DNA of 64,000 nt from Flavobacterium sp. N2038 (GTDB lineage Bacteria > Bacteroidota > Bacteroidia > Flavobacteriales > Flavobacteriaceae). Position numbers and translations under genes: made by a program. Below, in pieces: positions 26,812 through 35,544 of this stretch. The notes under the pieces were generated by a model that saw only the letters and a program-made list of their open reading frames with translations, was not told where the DNA came from and ran no database searches. The DNA lies in NCBI RefSeq assembly GCF_025947185.1, contig NZ_CP110001.1, positions 3,162,001 through 3,226,000 of the forward strand. The letters run 5' to 3'. Numbering within the stretch: the first letter of the stretch is position 1; each line of letters opens with the position of its first letter.

Positions 26812-27453
26812 TTAATTTCTATCTTCTAATAAAGGAACAAATCTAAACTCTCCAAACTCATGTTTTTCAAATTGAGTTTCATTTTTACGAATTAACAAAG
26901 TCATAATCTGAACATCTTCTCCCAGCGGAATAACAAGCCTTCCTCCTATTTTAAGCTGAGCCATTAAAGGCTGTGGAATAAATGGTGCCCCGGCAGTCAC
27001 TATGATACTATCAAACGGTGCAAAATTTGGTAACCCTTTATAACCGTCTCCAAAAGAAAGGTGTTTAGGGCGGATATTTAACTTCGGAAAAAGATTAGAA
27101 GTCGTTTTAAACAATTCGTTTTGTCTCTCTACACTGTAAACTTTAGCTCCAAGCATAAACAAAACCGCTGTCTGATACCCCGAACCAGTTCCAATTTCTA
27201 ATACTTTATGATCTTTTTTTACTTCTAATAATTGAGATTGAAAAGCAACAGTATAAGGTTGCGAAATAGTTTGCCCCGCTCCTATAGGAAATGCCTTATC
27301 CTGATAAGCATAATCTTCAAAACTAGAATTTAAAAAAAGGTGTCTTGGGATTTTTTTTATCGCATCCAGCACAGCTCTGTCAGTAATTCCTTTTTGCTCT
27401 AAAGTTGTTACTAATTGATTACGAAGTCCTTGATGTTTGGCAGTATCTTTCAA
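26812..27453 (-). CDS. pcm: Protein-L-isoaspartate O-methyltransferase
   Basis: Repairs isoaspartyl residues in aged proteins using S-adenosylmethionine. 213 residues. The AIGAGQTISQP-type motif appears as PIGAGQTISQPYTVAFQ. SAM motif I is LEIGTGSGYQTAVL, and DSIIVTAGAPFIPQPL and GGRLVIPLG are also present. All PCMT family hallmarks are there and the length is usual. Divergent from the oxidoreductase gene. Confidence 0.96.
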   Translation of the reverse strand: MKDTAKHQGLRNQLVTTLEQKGITDRAVLDAIKKIPRHLFLNSSFEDYAYQDKAFPIGAGQTISQPYTVAFQSQLLEVKKDHKVLEIGTGSGYQTAVLFMLGAKVYSVERQNELFKTTSNLFPKLNIRPKHLSFGDGYKGLPNFAPFDSIIVTAGAPFIPQPLMAQLKIGGRLVIPLGEDVQIMTLLIRKNETQFEKHEFGEFRFVPLLEDRN

Positions 27454-27596
27454 AATGGGTAGGTTTTATTTTCGCAAAAATAAGAAACTAAATAGGAAAT
27501 CAAATATTGATTTTTAATTATTAAATCGCTAAATCTTTATTGCATTCATTTTCACTTTCGACAAATAATATATATTTTTGTTTAAAATACATTCTC

Positions 27597-28562
27597 ATGT
27601 TAAAAGTAGGAGTTTTAGGTGCTGGTCATCTTGGTAAAATACATTTACGCTTATTACAACAATCTGACCAATACGAATTAGTTGGATTTTACGACGAAAA
27701 TCAAGAAAATGCCGAAAGAATCTCAAAAGAGTTTGGCTATAAAAACTTCAGTACAATTGCAAAACTCATTCACGCTGTAGACGTGATTGATATAGTTACT
27801 CCAACCCTTTCGCACTATAAATGCGCCAAAGTTGCGATTAAATCAGGAAAACATATCTTTATAGAAAAGCCAATTGCCAACACTGTTGAAGAGGCTGAAG
27901 AAATTATTGCTCTTGCAAAAGAATACAACGTAAAAGGGCAAGTTGGGCACGTAGAGCGTTTTAACCCCGCTTTTATAGCTACAAAGAATATGATCGAAAA
28001 TCCGATGTTTATTGAAACACATCGTTTGGCCGAATTTAATCCACGTGGTACAGATGTTCCTGTAGTTCTGGATTTAATGATTCATGATATTGATGCCATT
28101 CTAAGCGTTGTCAACTCAAAAGTAAAAAGTATTAATGCAAGCGGTGTTTCAGTAATTAGTGATACCCCGGATATTGCCAATGCAAGAATCGAGTTCGAAA
28201 ATGGCTGTGTTGCTAATTTAACTGCCAGTAGAATTTCGATGAAAAACATGCGTAAAACACGTTTCTTTCAAAGAGATGCTTACATTTCAGTTGACTTTCT
28301 GGAGAAAAAATGCGAAGTAGTTCGTATGAAAGATGCTCCGGAAGTTCCTGGAGACTTTGATATGATCTTGCAAAATGCCGAAGGCGTAAAAAAGCAAATC
28401 TATTTCACCAACCCGGATGTAGAGCAAAACAACGCTATACTAGATGAACTAGAATCATTTGCCAATGCAATCAATACCAATACAACTCCGGTTGTAACAC
28501 TTGAACAAGCTACAGATGCACTACGAGTGGCTTATCAAATTATTGATTGTTTCAATAAATAA
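27597..28562 (+). CDS. Gfo/Idh/MocA family oxidoreductase
   Basis: 321 residues from the ATG at 27597 (MLKVGVLGAGHLGKIHL). N-terminal Rossmann motif GAGHLG, then EKPIANTVEEAEE with the catalytic EKP motif. The GHVERFNP segment contributes the active-site region, and the substrate domain contains DLMIHDIDAIL. The family oxidises sugars or related polyols with NAD(P); the substrate is not predictable. An in-frame upstream extension exists, but the Rossmann fold starts at the chosen ATG. A TATTTTTG -7-like box lies about 18 nt upstream. Confidence 0.88.
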   Translation: MLKVGVLGAGHLGKIHLRLLQQSDQYELVGFYDENQENAERISKEFGYKNFSTIAKLIHAVDVIDIVTPTLSHYKCAKVAIKSGKHIFIEKPIANTVEEAEEIIALAKEYNVKGQVGHVERFNPAFIATKNMIENPMFIETHRLAEFNPRGTDVPVVLDLMIHDIDAILSVVNSKVKSINASGVSVISDTPDIANARIEFENGCVANLTASRISMKNMRKTRFFQRDAYISVDFLEKKCEVVRMKDAPEVPGDFDMILQNAEGVKKQIYFTNPDVEQNNAILDELESFANAINTNTTPVVTLEQATDALRVAYQIIDCFNK

Positions 28563-28584
28563 TTTAAGGAATTTAAAAAATAAA

Positions 28585-28626
28585 TTAGCCACGTAATTCA
28601 CCTTTCACTCGTGAATTCGTGGCTAA
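28585..28626. repeat. TTAGCCACG hairpin repeat
   Basis: TTAGCCACG-t-AATTCAC (28585-28601) pairs with GTGAATT-CGTGGCTAA (28611-28626), a 16-bp stem with one bulged base. The GCCACG/CGTGGC core recurs in the argB-argE gap, so this may be a dispersed repeat as well as a terminator. Confidence 0.7.
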
Positions 28627-28652
28627 AATCATAAATATAATATCACGTTAAA

Positions 28653-29540
28653 ATGAAAACAATAGCTGTAATTGGAGCAGGAACAATGGGTAATGGAATT
28701 GCACATACTTTTGCGCAAAGCGGATTTACCGTAAAATTAATTGACGTTTCTGAAAAATCATTAGATAAAGGAATGGCAACTATTGCTGCCAATTTAGATC
28801 GTATGTTATCTAAAGGATCTATAACTCAGGAAGATGTTGCCAAAACAATCACCAACATTATTACCTATACCGATATTAAAGACGGTGTTGTTGGAGCTGA
28901 TCTGGTAGTTGAAGCTGCAACTGAAAATGTAGAATTAAAACTAAACATCTTCAAGCAATTGAACGAATACTGTTCTCATAACACCATTTTAGCAACCAAT
29001 ACTTCTTCGATTTCGATTACACAAATTGGAGCTGTTGTAGCGCATCCTGAACGTGTTATCGGAATGCACTTCATGAATCCGGTGCCAATCATGAAATTGG
29101 TTGAAATCATCCGCGGGTACAACACTAGCGATGAAGTCACTAAAATTATCATGAGTTTATCTGAAAAATTAGGTAAAGTTCCAGTTGAAGTAAACGATTA
29201 TCCTGGTTTTGTAGCAAACAGAATTTTAATGCCAATGCTAAACGAAGCAATTGAAACGTTATACAATAAGGTTGCAGGAGTTTATGAAATTGACACGGTA
29301 ATGAAATTAGGAATGGGACATCCAATGGGACCACTTCAATTAGCTGATTTTATTGGTCTTGACGTTTGTCTTGCTATTCTTAATGTAATGTACGACGGAT
29401 TCAAAAATCCTAAATATGCGCCTTGCCCACTTCTTGTAAATATGGTAAGAGCTGGAAAACTGGGTGTAAAATCTGGCGAAGGTTTCTATGATTACAGTGA
29501 AAGCAAAAAAGCAGAGAAAATCTCGAAGCAGTTTATTTAA
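28653..29540 (+). CDS. 3-hydroxybutyryl-CoA/3-hydroxyacyl-CoA dehydrogenase
   Basis: 295 residues. NAD-binding IAVIGAGTMGNGIAHTFAQSG at the N-terminus, ATNTSSISIT and HFMNPVPIMKLVEII with the catalytic His. The C-terminal domain begins GFVANRILMPMLNEA and contains MGPLQLADFIGLDVCL. This is the single-domain PaaH/Hbd type that oxidises 3-hydroxyacyl-CoA. No other beta-oxidation genes are adjacent. Confidence 0.92.
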   Translation: MKTIAVIGAGTMGNGIAHTFAQSGFTVKLIDVSEKSLDKGMATIAANLDRMLSKGSITQEDVAKTITNIITYTDIKDGVVGADLVVEAATENVELKLNIFKQLNEYCSHNTILATNTSSISITQIGAVVAHPERVIGMHFMNPVPIMKLVEIIRGYNTSDEVTKIIMSLSEKLGKVPVEVNDYPGFVANRILMPMLNEAIETLYNKVAGVYEIDTVMKLGMGHPMGPLQLADFIGLDVCLAILNVMYDGFKNPKYAPCPLLVNMVRAGKLGVKSGEGFYDYSESKKAEKISKQFI

Positions 29541-29552
29541 GATTTTTAAAAT

Positions 29553-30074
29553 ATGATAACATATGAGAGTGAATACATAAACTTCAATCAACGCCTTTTT
29601 ACTTTAAGAAATTTGGCATTCCTAATTGAATTTATTATCTATTCATCTCTAATTATCTTTTTTAATCTTTCAAAATTTCACACGATTATAATTGAATTGT
29701 TTCTTTTGGCAATCTGTGTCTTTATCATTATTAATAGAAGCAAAAGCAATATTGATTTAATAACCTTCGAAGAAAATAGTATTATCTTAAATGGTGAAAC
29801 ATTTTATACAAAATGGATAAAATCAATAAACATAAAAGAAACTTACATCCAGATACAGAGTATTGGCTCCAGACAAGGATTGCGTAGTGCGGTTTTTTAT
29901 TTAAAAATAAAAAGCAGAACGGATAATTACATCATAAATTCGTTCGAAACATATTCTGACGAAGGAATAATAGAGATCTTTAACCAGTTTAAGAAGTTCA
30001 AAGACGAAAAAATAATCATTGACGAAAGGCTAGTCATATTGAGAATTCAAGAAAAAATAGAAAAATGTCAATAG
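29553..30074 (+). CDS. Hypothetical membrane protein with PH-like cytosolic part
   Basis: 173 residues, not recognised. Two hydrophobic helices (about residues 18-40 and 44-60) precede a soluble domain with alternating strands: LITFEENSIILNGETFYTKW, then LRSAVFYLKIKSRTDNYIINSF. This arrangement resembles bacterial PH-like membrane proteins. Its 3' end overlaps yggS by 10 bp, so the two are likely cotranscribed. AT-rich, like its surroundings. Confidence 0.6.
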   Translation: MITYESEYINFNQRLFTLRNLAFLIEFIIYSSLIIFFNLSKFHTIIIELFLLAICVFIIINRSKSNIDLITFEENSIILNGETFYTKWIKSINIKETYIQIQSIGSRQGLRSAVFYLKIKSRTDNYIINSFETYSDEGIIEIFNQFKKFKDEKIIIDERLVILRIQEKIEKCQ

Positions 30075-30718
30075 CATCAAATTTAAATACAATTAAAGCA
30101 AGTCTGCCTGAACATGTAACATTAGTTGCGGTTTCTAAAACCAAACCTGTTTCTGATTTGATGCAGGCTTATGAAGCAGGTCAACGCATTTTTGGAGAAA
30201 ACAAAATTCAGGAAATGACTGAAAAATGGGAGCAAATGCCAAAAGATATTCAATGGCATATGATTGGTCATGTTCAGTCCAATAAAGTCAAATTTATGGC
30301 ACCATTTGTGAGTTTGATCCACGGTGTTGACAGTTTAAAATTATTACAGGAAATAAACAAACAAGCTTTAAAAAACAATAGAATTATAGATTGTTTGCTG
30401 CAAATTTACATTGCAGAAGAAGAATCTAAATTTGGTCTGGACGAAAAAGAACTAAACGAACTTTTAACTTCTTCAGAATTTAAAGAGTTAAAAAATATTC
30501 GTATCTTGGGTTTAATGGGAATGGCAACGTTTACAGAAGATCAAAACCAGATAAAAAAAGAATTTACACATTTAAAATCGATTTTTGATTCTATCCAAAA
30601 ACAACAAATTGTTGAGTTAAAAACAATTTCAATGGGAATGTCCGGTGATTACCAATTAGCTATCGAATGTGGCAGCACAATGGTTCGAATTGGAAGCAGC
30701 ATTTTTGGAGGGCGTTAG
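30065..30718 (+). CDS. yggS: YggS-family PLP homeostasis protein
   Basis: 217 residues. Binds PLP through the lysine in LVAVSKTKP. FGENKIQEM, WHMIGHVQSNKVKF and LGLMGMATF, then SMGMSGDYQLAIECGSTMVRIGSSIFG complete the alanine-racemase-like barrel. The family has no known catalytic activity and tunes free PLP and amino-acid pools. It overlaps the preceding hypothetical gene by 10 bp. Confidence 0.95.
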   Translation: MSIASNLNTIKASLPEHVTLVAVSKTKPVSDLMQAYEAGQRIFGENKIQEMTEKWEQMPKDIQWHMIGHVQSNKVKFMAPFVSLIHGVDSLKLLQEINKQALKNNRIIDCLLQIYIAEEESKFGLDEKELNELLTSSEFKELKNIRILGLMGMATFTEDQNQIKKEFTHLKSIFDSIQKQQIVELKTISMGMSGDYQLAIECGSTMVRIGSSIFGGR

Positions 30719-31208
30719 TTTTTCAATATCAATTGCAATTGCAAAAATCAATATCAATTTTTACAATGGAAAAAATATTCAATTTTGAGGATCGATTAGT
30801 GCGTTTTGCTGGAGAATGTATTTTCTTTACAAGGCAATTAGACCCATTATTTGAAAATGAATATTATAAAAACCAATTAATTAGATCATCCGGAAGTGCA
30901 TCATTAAATTTTGGAGAAGCACAAGGAACAATTACCGATAAAGATTTTGTTTTTAAAGTTTCGCTAGTTGTAAAAGAGTTAAAAGAATCGAGAAACTCAT
31001 TAAAAATCCTTGATTATATTAAAGAAGGTAATGAAGATAAAAGAAACAAACTACTCATTGAAGTAGAACAACTAATAGCAATTTCATCAAAAATGATTAT
31101 CAACAAAAAATAATTCAATTACAACTACAATAGCAATCACAATATTTGAAAATTAAAATTGATTTTTGAAATTGCCATTGCCATTGATTTTTGAAATTGC
31201 CATTGAAT
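30719..31208 (+). mobile_element. Putative small insertion carrying a four-helix-bundle gene
   Basis: Between yggS and the exonuclease gene, the ORF at 30766-31113 is bracketed by ATTGC/ATTGAT-rich repeats. The left block (30719-30765) contains CAATTGCAATTGCAAAAATC. The right block (31140-31208) contains two direct 23-bp copies (31158-31180 and 31183-31205). The reverse complement of the right block resembles the left one. No transposase is present, so mobility is an inference. Confidence 0.4.
30766..31113 (+). CDS. Four-helix-bundle protein (23S rRNA intervening-sequence/Avd-like)
   Basis: 115 residues from the ATG at 30766. The pattern FEDRLVRFAGECIFFTRQLD...SSGSASLNFGEAQG...FKVSLVVKELKESRNSLKIL...LLIEVEQLIAISSKMI is that of the four-helix-bundle family first known from ORFs in 23S rRNA intervening sequences. 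The family also contains Avd of diversity-generating retroelements. No reverse transcriptase or template repeat is nearby, so a DGR is not supported. The function of stand-alone copies is unknown. An alternative extension into the yggS end has no support. Confidence 0.8.
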   Translation: MEKIFNFEDRLVRFAGECIFFTRQLDPLFENEYYKNQLIRSSGSASLNFGEAQGTITDKDFVFKVSLVVKELKESRNSLKILDYIKEGNEDKRNKLLIEVEQLIAISSKMIINKK

Positions 31209-32569
31209 ATGTACGCAATACTAGACATAGAAACCACTGGGGGACAATTTAATGAAGAAGGAATTACCGAAATCGCCATCTACAGATTTGATGGATACGA
31301 GGTAGTCGATCAATTCATCAGTCTTGTCAATCCCGAAATTCCAATTCAGCCTTTTGTAGTAAAACTGACTGGAATCAATAATGCTATGTTGCAGTCTGCA
31401 CCTAAGTTTTATGAAGTAGCAAAACGCATTATCGAAATTACTACAGACTGTGTTATTGTTGCTCATAATGCCTCTTTTGATTATAGAATCCTCCGTACCG
31501 AATTTAGACGCTTAGGCTATGATTTTGAAGCCAAAACATTGTGTACTGTAGAATTAGCTAAAAAACTAATTCCGGAACAACCCTCTTACAGTTTAGGAAA
31601 ATTAGTGCGCGCACTGGGAATTCCAATGGCCGACAGACATCGTGCCAGTGGAGATGCAATGGCTACCACAAAGCTTTTTAAAATGCTTTTAGAAAAAGAC
31701 TTAGAAAAAACAATCGTAAAAGATTTTATAAAACTCGAAGTCGAAAAAGGAATTGCACCAAAATTTCTGGATATTTTAAATCAAATGCCTACTAAAACAG
31801 GCGTTTATTATATTCATAATCAAAGCGGAACCTTAATCTATATTGGCAAGAGCCAAAACATAAAAAAAAGAGTCAATCAGCATTTTACCGGGATTACTAC
31901 TAAAAGCAAAAAAATTCAGGCCGAAGTTTTTACGGTAACTTATGATGAAACCGGAAGTGAATTAATTGCTCTTTTAAAAGAAAGTGAGGAAATAAAAATA
32001 AACAAACCCCGATATAATCGCGCACAGCGAAAAACAATTTTTCAATATGCATTGTATGCCGAAAAAGATTCAAACGGCTATCTCAATTTAAAACTTGAAA
32101 AAGCTGACGGTCGCAAAAAAGAAATTACTTCATACGCTAGTTTACAGGAAGGCAAAAATGCACTTTTCAGACATACTTCAAAATATCATTTATGTCAAAA
32201 ACTAACCGGTTTGTATGTTACAAAAAAAGAGTGTTTTCAATATAAAATAAAAGAATGCGATGGCGCCTGCATTGGCGAAGTTACTCCCGAAATCTACAAT
32301 CTGCGTGTACAGCAATTTATTACCGATAACAGCCTGGAAAACAAAAGTATGATTTTGCTTGACCGGGCCGAAATATAAATGAAAGAAGCGCAATTCTGAT
32401 CGAAAATGGAATTTATAAAGGGTATGCTTATTATGATCTGAATTATCAGATAACCAATATCGAGATTCTTAAAAACATCCTGATACCAATGCAGCATAAT
32501 CGTGATGTAAAAAACATCATTCAAAGTTATATGCGCAAAAGTAAATCATTGAAAATCCTTCATTTTTAA
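31209..32569 (+). pseudogene. Exonuclease (DEDDh)-GIY-YIG fusion, frameshifted near the 3' end
   Basis: ATG at 31209 opens MYAILDIETTGG, a DnaQ/epsilon-like exonuclease with D6-x-E8 and VIVAHNASFDYRIL. SLGKLVRALGIPMADRHRASGDA is the final HxxxxxD segment. A GIY-YIG nuclease domain like that of UvrC follows (about residues 197-275). The frame stops at 32378. From 32369 the next frame continues without break (GRNINERSAILIENGIYKGY...) to a stop at 32567-32569. One missing G in the run at 32365-32367 would restore a single protein of about 454 residues. Seen directly: the two frames join smoothly. Not known: real mutation or sequencing error. Confidence 0.8.
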
Positions 32570-32597
32570 TACAACAAACTTTACGTATCTTCGTGAT

Positions 32598-33437
32598 ATG
32601 ACAAAAAATAAATCTAAATACGATATTTTCAGGCAAAAAATCCAGATTATTATCTATGGGAGTAATACCTTTTCAGGACGTCTGTTCGATTTGGTGCTTC
32701 TTGGACTTATTCTGCTTAGCGTACTTTTAGTAATGCTCGATACAGTCGAAGGAATTAATCAAAAATATCATGCTCAACTCCTAGTCTGCGAATGGATAAT
32801 TACCATATTTTTTACAATCGAATACCTTTTAAGGATCATTTCAATTCAAAAACCTTTAAAATATATTTTTAGTTTTTACGGAATTATTGATCTTCTGGCG
32901 ATTTTACCCATGTATCTTTCGATATTTTTCCCTGCAACAAATGTTCTCACGATTGTTCGTGTACTACGTTTTTTCAGACTATTCAAGATCTTACATATTC
33001 CGCAAATCTCGCATCAATCTTATCAGTTAAAAGAAGCACTGCAAGCCAGTAAAGAAAAAATTCTTGTATTTATTTATTTTGTCATAATCAGCGCAGTAAT
33101 TATTGGTGCCTTAATGTACGTGGTAGAAGGCAGAGAAAGTGGCTTTACAAGTATTCCTGTTGGTATTTACTGGGCAATTGTAACCTTAACAACCGTTGGT
33201 TACGGAGACATTTCGCCTGCAACACCGCTTGGCCAGTTTTTAGCCTCACTTGTCATGATTATGGGATACGGAATCATTGCAGTTCCCACAGGGATTGTAA
33301 CAGCCGAATTTGCCAAAACCAGTTTAAGAAACAGCGCAATAAGCACCAAAAAAATATGTTCAAAATGCCTGGCTCAAGTTCACTTTGACAATGCCAAATA
33401 TTGTTATCAGTGCGGCAAAACATTACCTAATGATTAA
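32598..33437 (+). CDS. Voltage-gated potassium channel-like protein with C-terminal zinc ribbon
   Basis: 279 residues. Six-helix ion transporter fold with an arginine-bearing S4 (TIVRVLRFFRLFKIL). The selectivity filter TVGYGD is at about residues 199-204, preceded by YWAIVTLT. After the last helix, residues about 253-275 form CSKC...CYQC, a two-CxxC zinc-ribbon knuckle unusual for Kv channels. It might bind a metal or a partner. Inner membrane, likely tetrameric. The ATG follows 28 nt after the repaired end of the previous gene. Confidence 0.9.
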   Translation: MTKNKSKYDIFRQKIQIIIYGSNTFSGRLFDLVLLGLILLSVLLVMLDTVEGINQKYHAQLLVCEWIITIFFTIEYLLRIISIQKPLKYIFSFYGIIDLLAILPMYLSIFFPATNVLTIVRVLRFFRLFKILHIPQISHQSYQLKEALQASKEKILVFIYFVIISAVIIGALMYVVEGRESGFTSIPVGIYWAIVTLTTVGYGDISPATPLGQFLASLVMIMGYGIIAVPTGIVTAEFAKTSLRNSAISTKKICSKCLAQVHFDNAKYCYQCGKTLPND

Positions 33438-33589
33438 TTTATGAAGCCATTCCAGCTGTACATTGCAACTCCTCCTTATCTTTGTTGTTTTTTTAAGTCA
33501 TAAAAGGAGCTTCTTAAGTCGCTCTTTTATTCCAAAAAAAGCAAACAAAAATAAGTCCGGGGTTTTCATTTCCATCTGGGCTAAAAAAT

Positions 33590-34510
33590 ATGAAATACCT
33601 AATAACCATTGTCGGACCAACAGCCATAGGCAAAACAGCCCTAAGCATTGCTTTGGCACAGCATTTTAACTGCGAAATCGTTTCTTGCGACAGTCGTCAA
33701 TTTTTTAAAGAAATGACCATAGGAACTGCAGTTCCAAGTCAGGAAGAATTAAACTCGGCAAAACATCATTTCATTCAGAACAAATCGATTTTCGAAAACT
33801 ATACCGTTGGAGATTACGAAAAAGAAGCATTAGCCAAAATTGAAGAACTCTACCAAAACAATGATTTTGTCATTCTCATCGGTGGTTCAGGATTATATGT
33901 TGATGCCATTTTAAAAGGCTTTGATGAATTTCCCGAAATTAATCCAGAAGTTCGCTCTGAAGTAAATTCAAACTACGAAAAACTCGGAATCGAATATCTT
34001 CAGGAACAACTTAAAAACCTTGATCCTGATTATTATCAAAAAATAACCGTCGAAAATCCTCAGACTTTGCAGAACCCACAACGAATGATGCGTTTTGTAG
34101 AAGTTTGTATTGGCGCAGAAAAACCCTATTCCTCTTTTTTAAATCAAAAGAAAAACAATAGAAACTTCACTCCTATTTTAATTGGTTTAGATGCAGACAG
34201 AGAAATCATTTACAACCGAATCAACCAGCGAGTTGATATCATGATGAACGAAGGATTACTAAAAGAAGCAGAAGTACTTTATCCTAACAAAGAGTTAAAT
34301 GCACTCCAAACTGTCGGTTATAGAGAATTATTTAGTTATTTTGACGGAGAATTCACGTTCCCATTCGCCATTGAAGAAATCAAAAAGAACACAAGAAGAT
34401 TTTCTAAAAGGCAATTAACCTGGTTCAAACGAAACGAAAACACAAAGTGGTTTGATTATGCGACAGATAGAAAAGAAATCGTAGCTTATATAGAAAATCT
34501 TCTAAGGTAA
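33590..34510 (+). CDS. miaA: tRNA dimethylallyltransferase
   Basis: Transfers dimethylallyl to the N6 of A37 in UNN-reading tRNAs. 306 residues. P-loop GPTAIGKTALS at residues 9-19, SCDSRQFFKEMTIGTAVPS, GGSGLYVDAI, NPQRMMRFVEV, and the C-terminal FSKRQLTWFKRNEN are all characteristic. The 150-nt gap after the channel gene contains no feature I can support. Confidence 0.97.
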   Translation: MKYLITIVGPTAIGKTALSIALAQHFNCEIVSCDSRQFFKEMTIGTAVPSQEELNSAKHHFIQNKSIFENYTVGDYEKEALAKIEELYQNNDFVILIGGSGLYVDAILKGFDEFPEINPEVRSEVNSNYEKLGIEYLQEQLKNLDPDYYQKITVENPQTLQNPQRMMRFVEVCIGAEKPYSSFLNQKKNNRNFTPILIGLDADREIIYNRINQRVDIMMNEGLLKEAEVLYPNKELNALQTVGYRELFSYFDGEFTFPFAIEEIKKNTRRFSKRQLTWFKRNENTKWFDYATDRKEIVAYIENLLR

Positions 34511-34621
34511 AAGTCTATTTCTTTCCTCTTTATTATATTTTCCAAAGAAAAAAATCTAAAATCAGCAATCTCAAAAATCAATTTTCTTTCGTTTTTTCTC
34601 TATTCTCTAAAAAAAATAAAA

Positions 34622-35368
34622 ATGCCAATATCTCCAAATTTCACATCAGTTTTAAGCAAAGACTGGGAAATCAATTTCACGCAATGTACACCAACCGGTT
34701 ATTTAAAGTACACGGATTTGTGCAATCTTTTACAACTAACCGCAGCTGCACATTCTGAAGTTGGCGGAATCAGTTTTACCGATATGCAGGAATTTGATCA
34801 GGCCTGGGTTTTAAGCAGAATGCGCGTAGAAATATCCGCTTTACCGAAATGGCAAGATGTAGTTACTGTAAAAACATGGATTAACAGCTTAGAGAACTCT
34901 CGCTCTGTTCGTGCCCTTGAAATGTACGTAAACGGAAAAAAGATTGTAGGAAGCGAGACTTATTGGGCCGTTTTTAATACCAAAGCACGTCGTCCGGAAG
35001 GCCTGGCTTTACCTTACGAACATTTCGAACTTTTTCCGGATAACAGAGCAACAGCTGAAGGCTTTTCCAGAATCAACATCGATTCTGAAAAAGAATCTGT
35101 TTTTGAAAAAACTGTTTATTTATCTGATCTAGACATTGTAAATCATGCCAATAATGTAAAATATCTGGAATGGTGTCTGGATCACGTTGATGCAAAAAGA
35201 ATTTTAAAACAAGAAGTAAAAAGCTTTGAAATGAATTTCTTAAAAGAGCTTTCATTAAACGATCAGGTTGTTATTCACGAAAGTGACAATGAGGATCAAT
35301 CTGCTACAACATTTAGCATCACAAAAGGCGACAAAAATTGTTTTGCGCTAGAATTGCATTGGAAATAA
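34622..35368 (+). CDS. Acyl-ACP thioesterase
   Basis: 248 residues, tandem hot-dog folds of the acyl-ACP thioesterase family. WEINFTQCTPTGYLKYTDLCNLLQLTAAAHSE is the first hot-dog helix. RSVRALEMYV and the second hot-dog motif DIVNHANNVKYLEWCLDH contain the conserved Asn/His of the active site. Releases free fatty acids from acyl carrier protein. Single gene after miaA, followed by two palindromic repeats. Confidence 0.88.
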   Translation: MPISPNFTSVLSKDWEINFTQCTPTGYLKYTDLCNLLQLTAAAHSEVGGISFTDMQEFDQAWVLSRMRVEISALPKWQDVVTVKTWINSLENSRSVRALEMYVNGKKIVGSETYWAVFNTKARRPEGLALPYEHFELFPDNRATAEGFSRINIDSEKESVFEKTVYLSDLDIVNHANNVKYLEWCLDHVDAKRILKQEVKSFEMNFLKELSLNDQVVIHESDNEDQSATTFSITKGDKNCFALELHWK

Positions 35369-35383
35369 AATTAGATTTCATTT

Positions 35384-35410
35384 CCTCCAAGGTTTTCAAA
35401 ACCTTGGAGG
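35384..35410. repeat. Perfect 27-nt palindrome, copy 1
   Basis: CCTCCAAGGTTTT, C, AAAACCTTGGAGG (13+1+13). It lies 15 nt after the thioesterase stop. Confidence 0.9.
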
Positions 35411-35464
35411 TATTTATGCTTAAGGATATTTTCTGAAATTTCAACATTCCAATCTAAATATAAA

Positions 35465-35491
35465 CCTACAAGGTTTTGAAAACCTTGCAGG
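35465..35491. repeat. 27-nt palindrome, copy 2
   Basis: CCTACAAGGTTTT, G, AAAACCTTGCAGG. Same element as copy 1 (35384-35410), with one mismatched position that becomes G-U on the minus-strand RNA. The two copies are 54 bp apart. Confidence 0.88.
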
Positions 35492-35505
35492 AACTTATAC
35501 TAAAT

Positions 35506-35537
35506 AAAAAAAACGATGCAAATTGCATCGTTTTTTA
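35506..35537. terminator. Terminator downstream of the TPR gene
   Basis: ACGATGCAA/TTGCATCGT stem (35513-35531) with A- and T-runs on both sides. It ends the minus-strand RtcB operon and may also close the thioesterase transcript. Confidence 0.85.
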
Positions 35538-35544
35538 TTTAAAA

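Noticed and set aside
30719..31208. Diversity-generating retroelement, because of the Avd-like fold
   Set aside because: No reverse transcriptase, template repeat or variable repeat is present nearby.
33463..33669. 68-codon frame upstream of and overlapping miaA
   Set aside because: It runs into miaA in another frame and has no family features.
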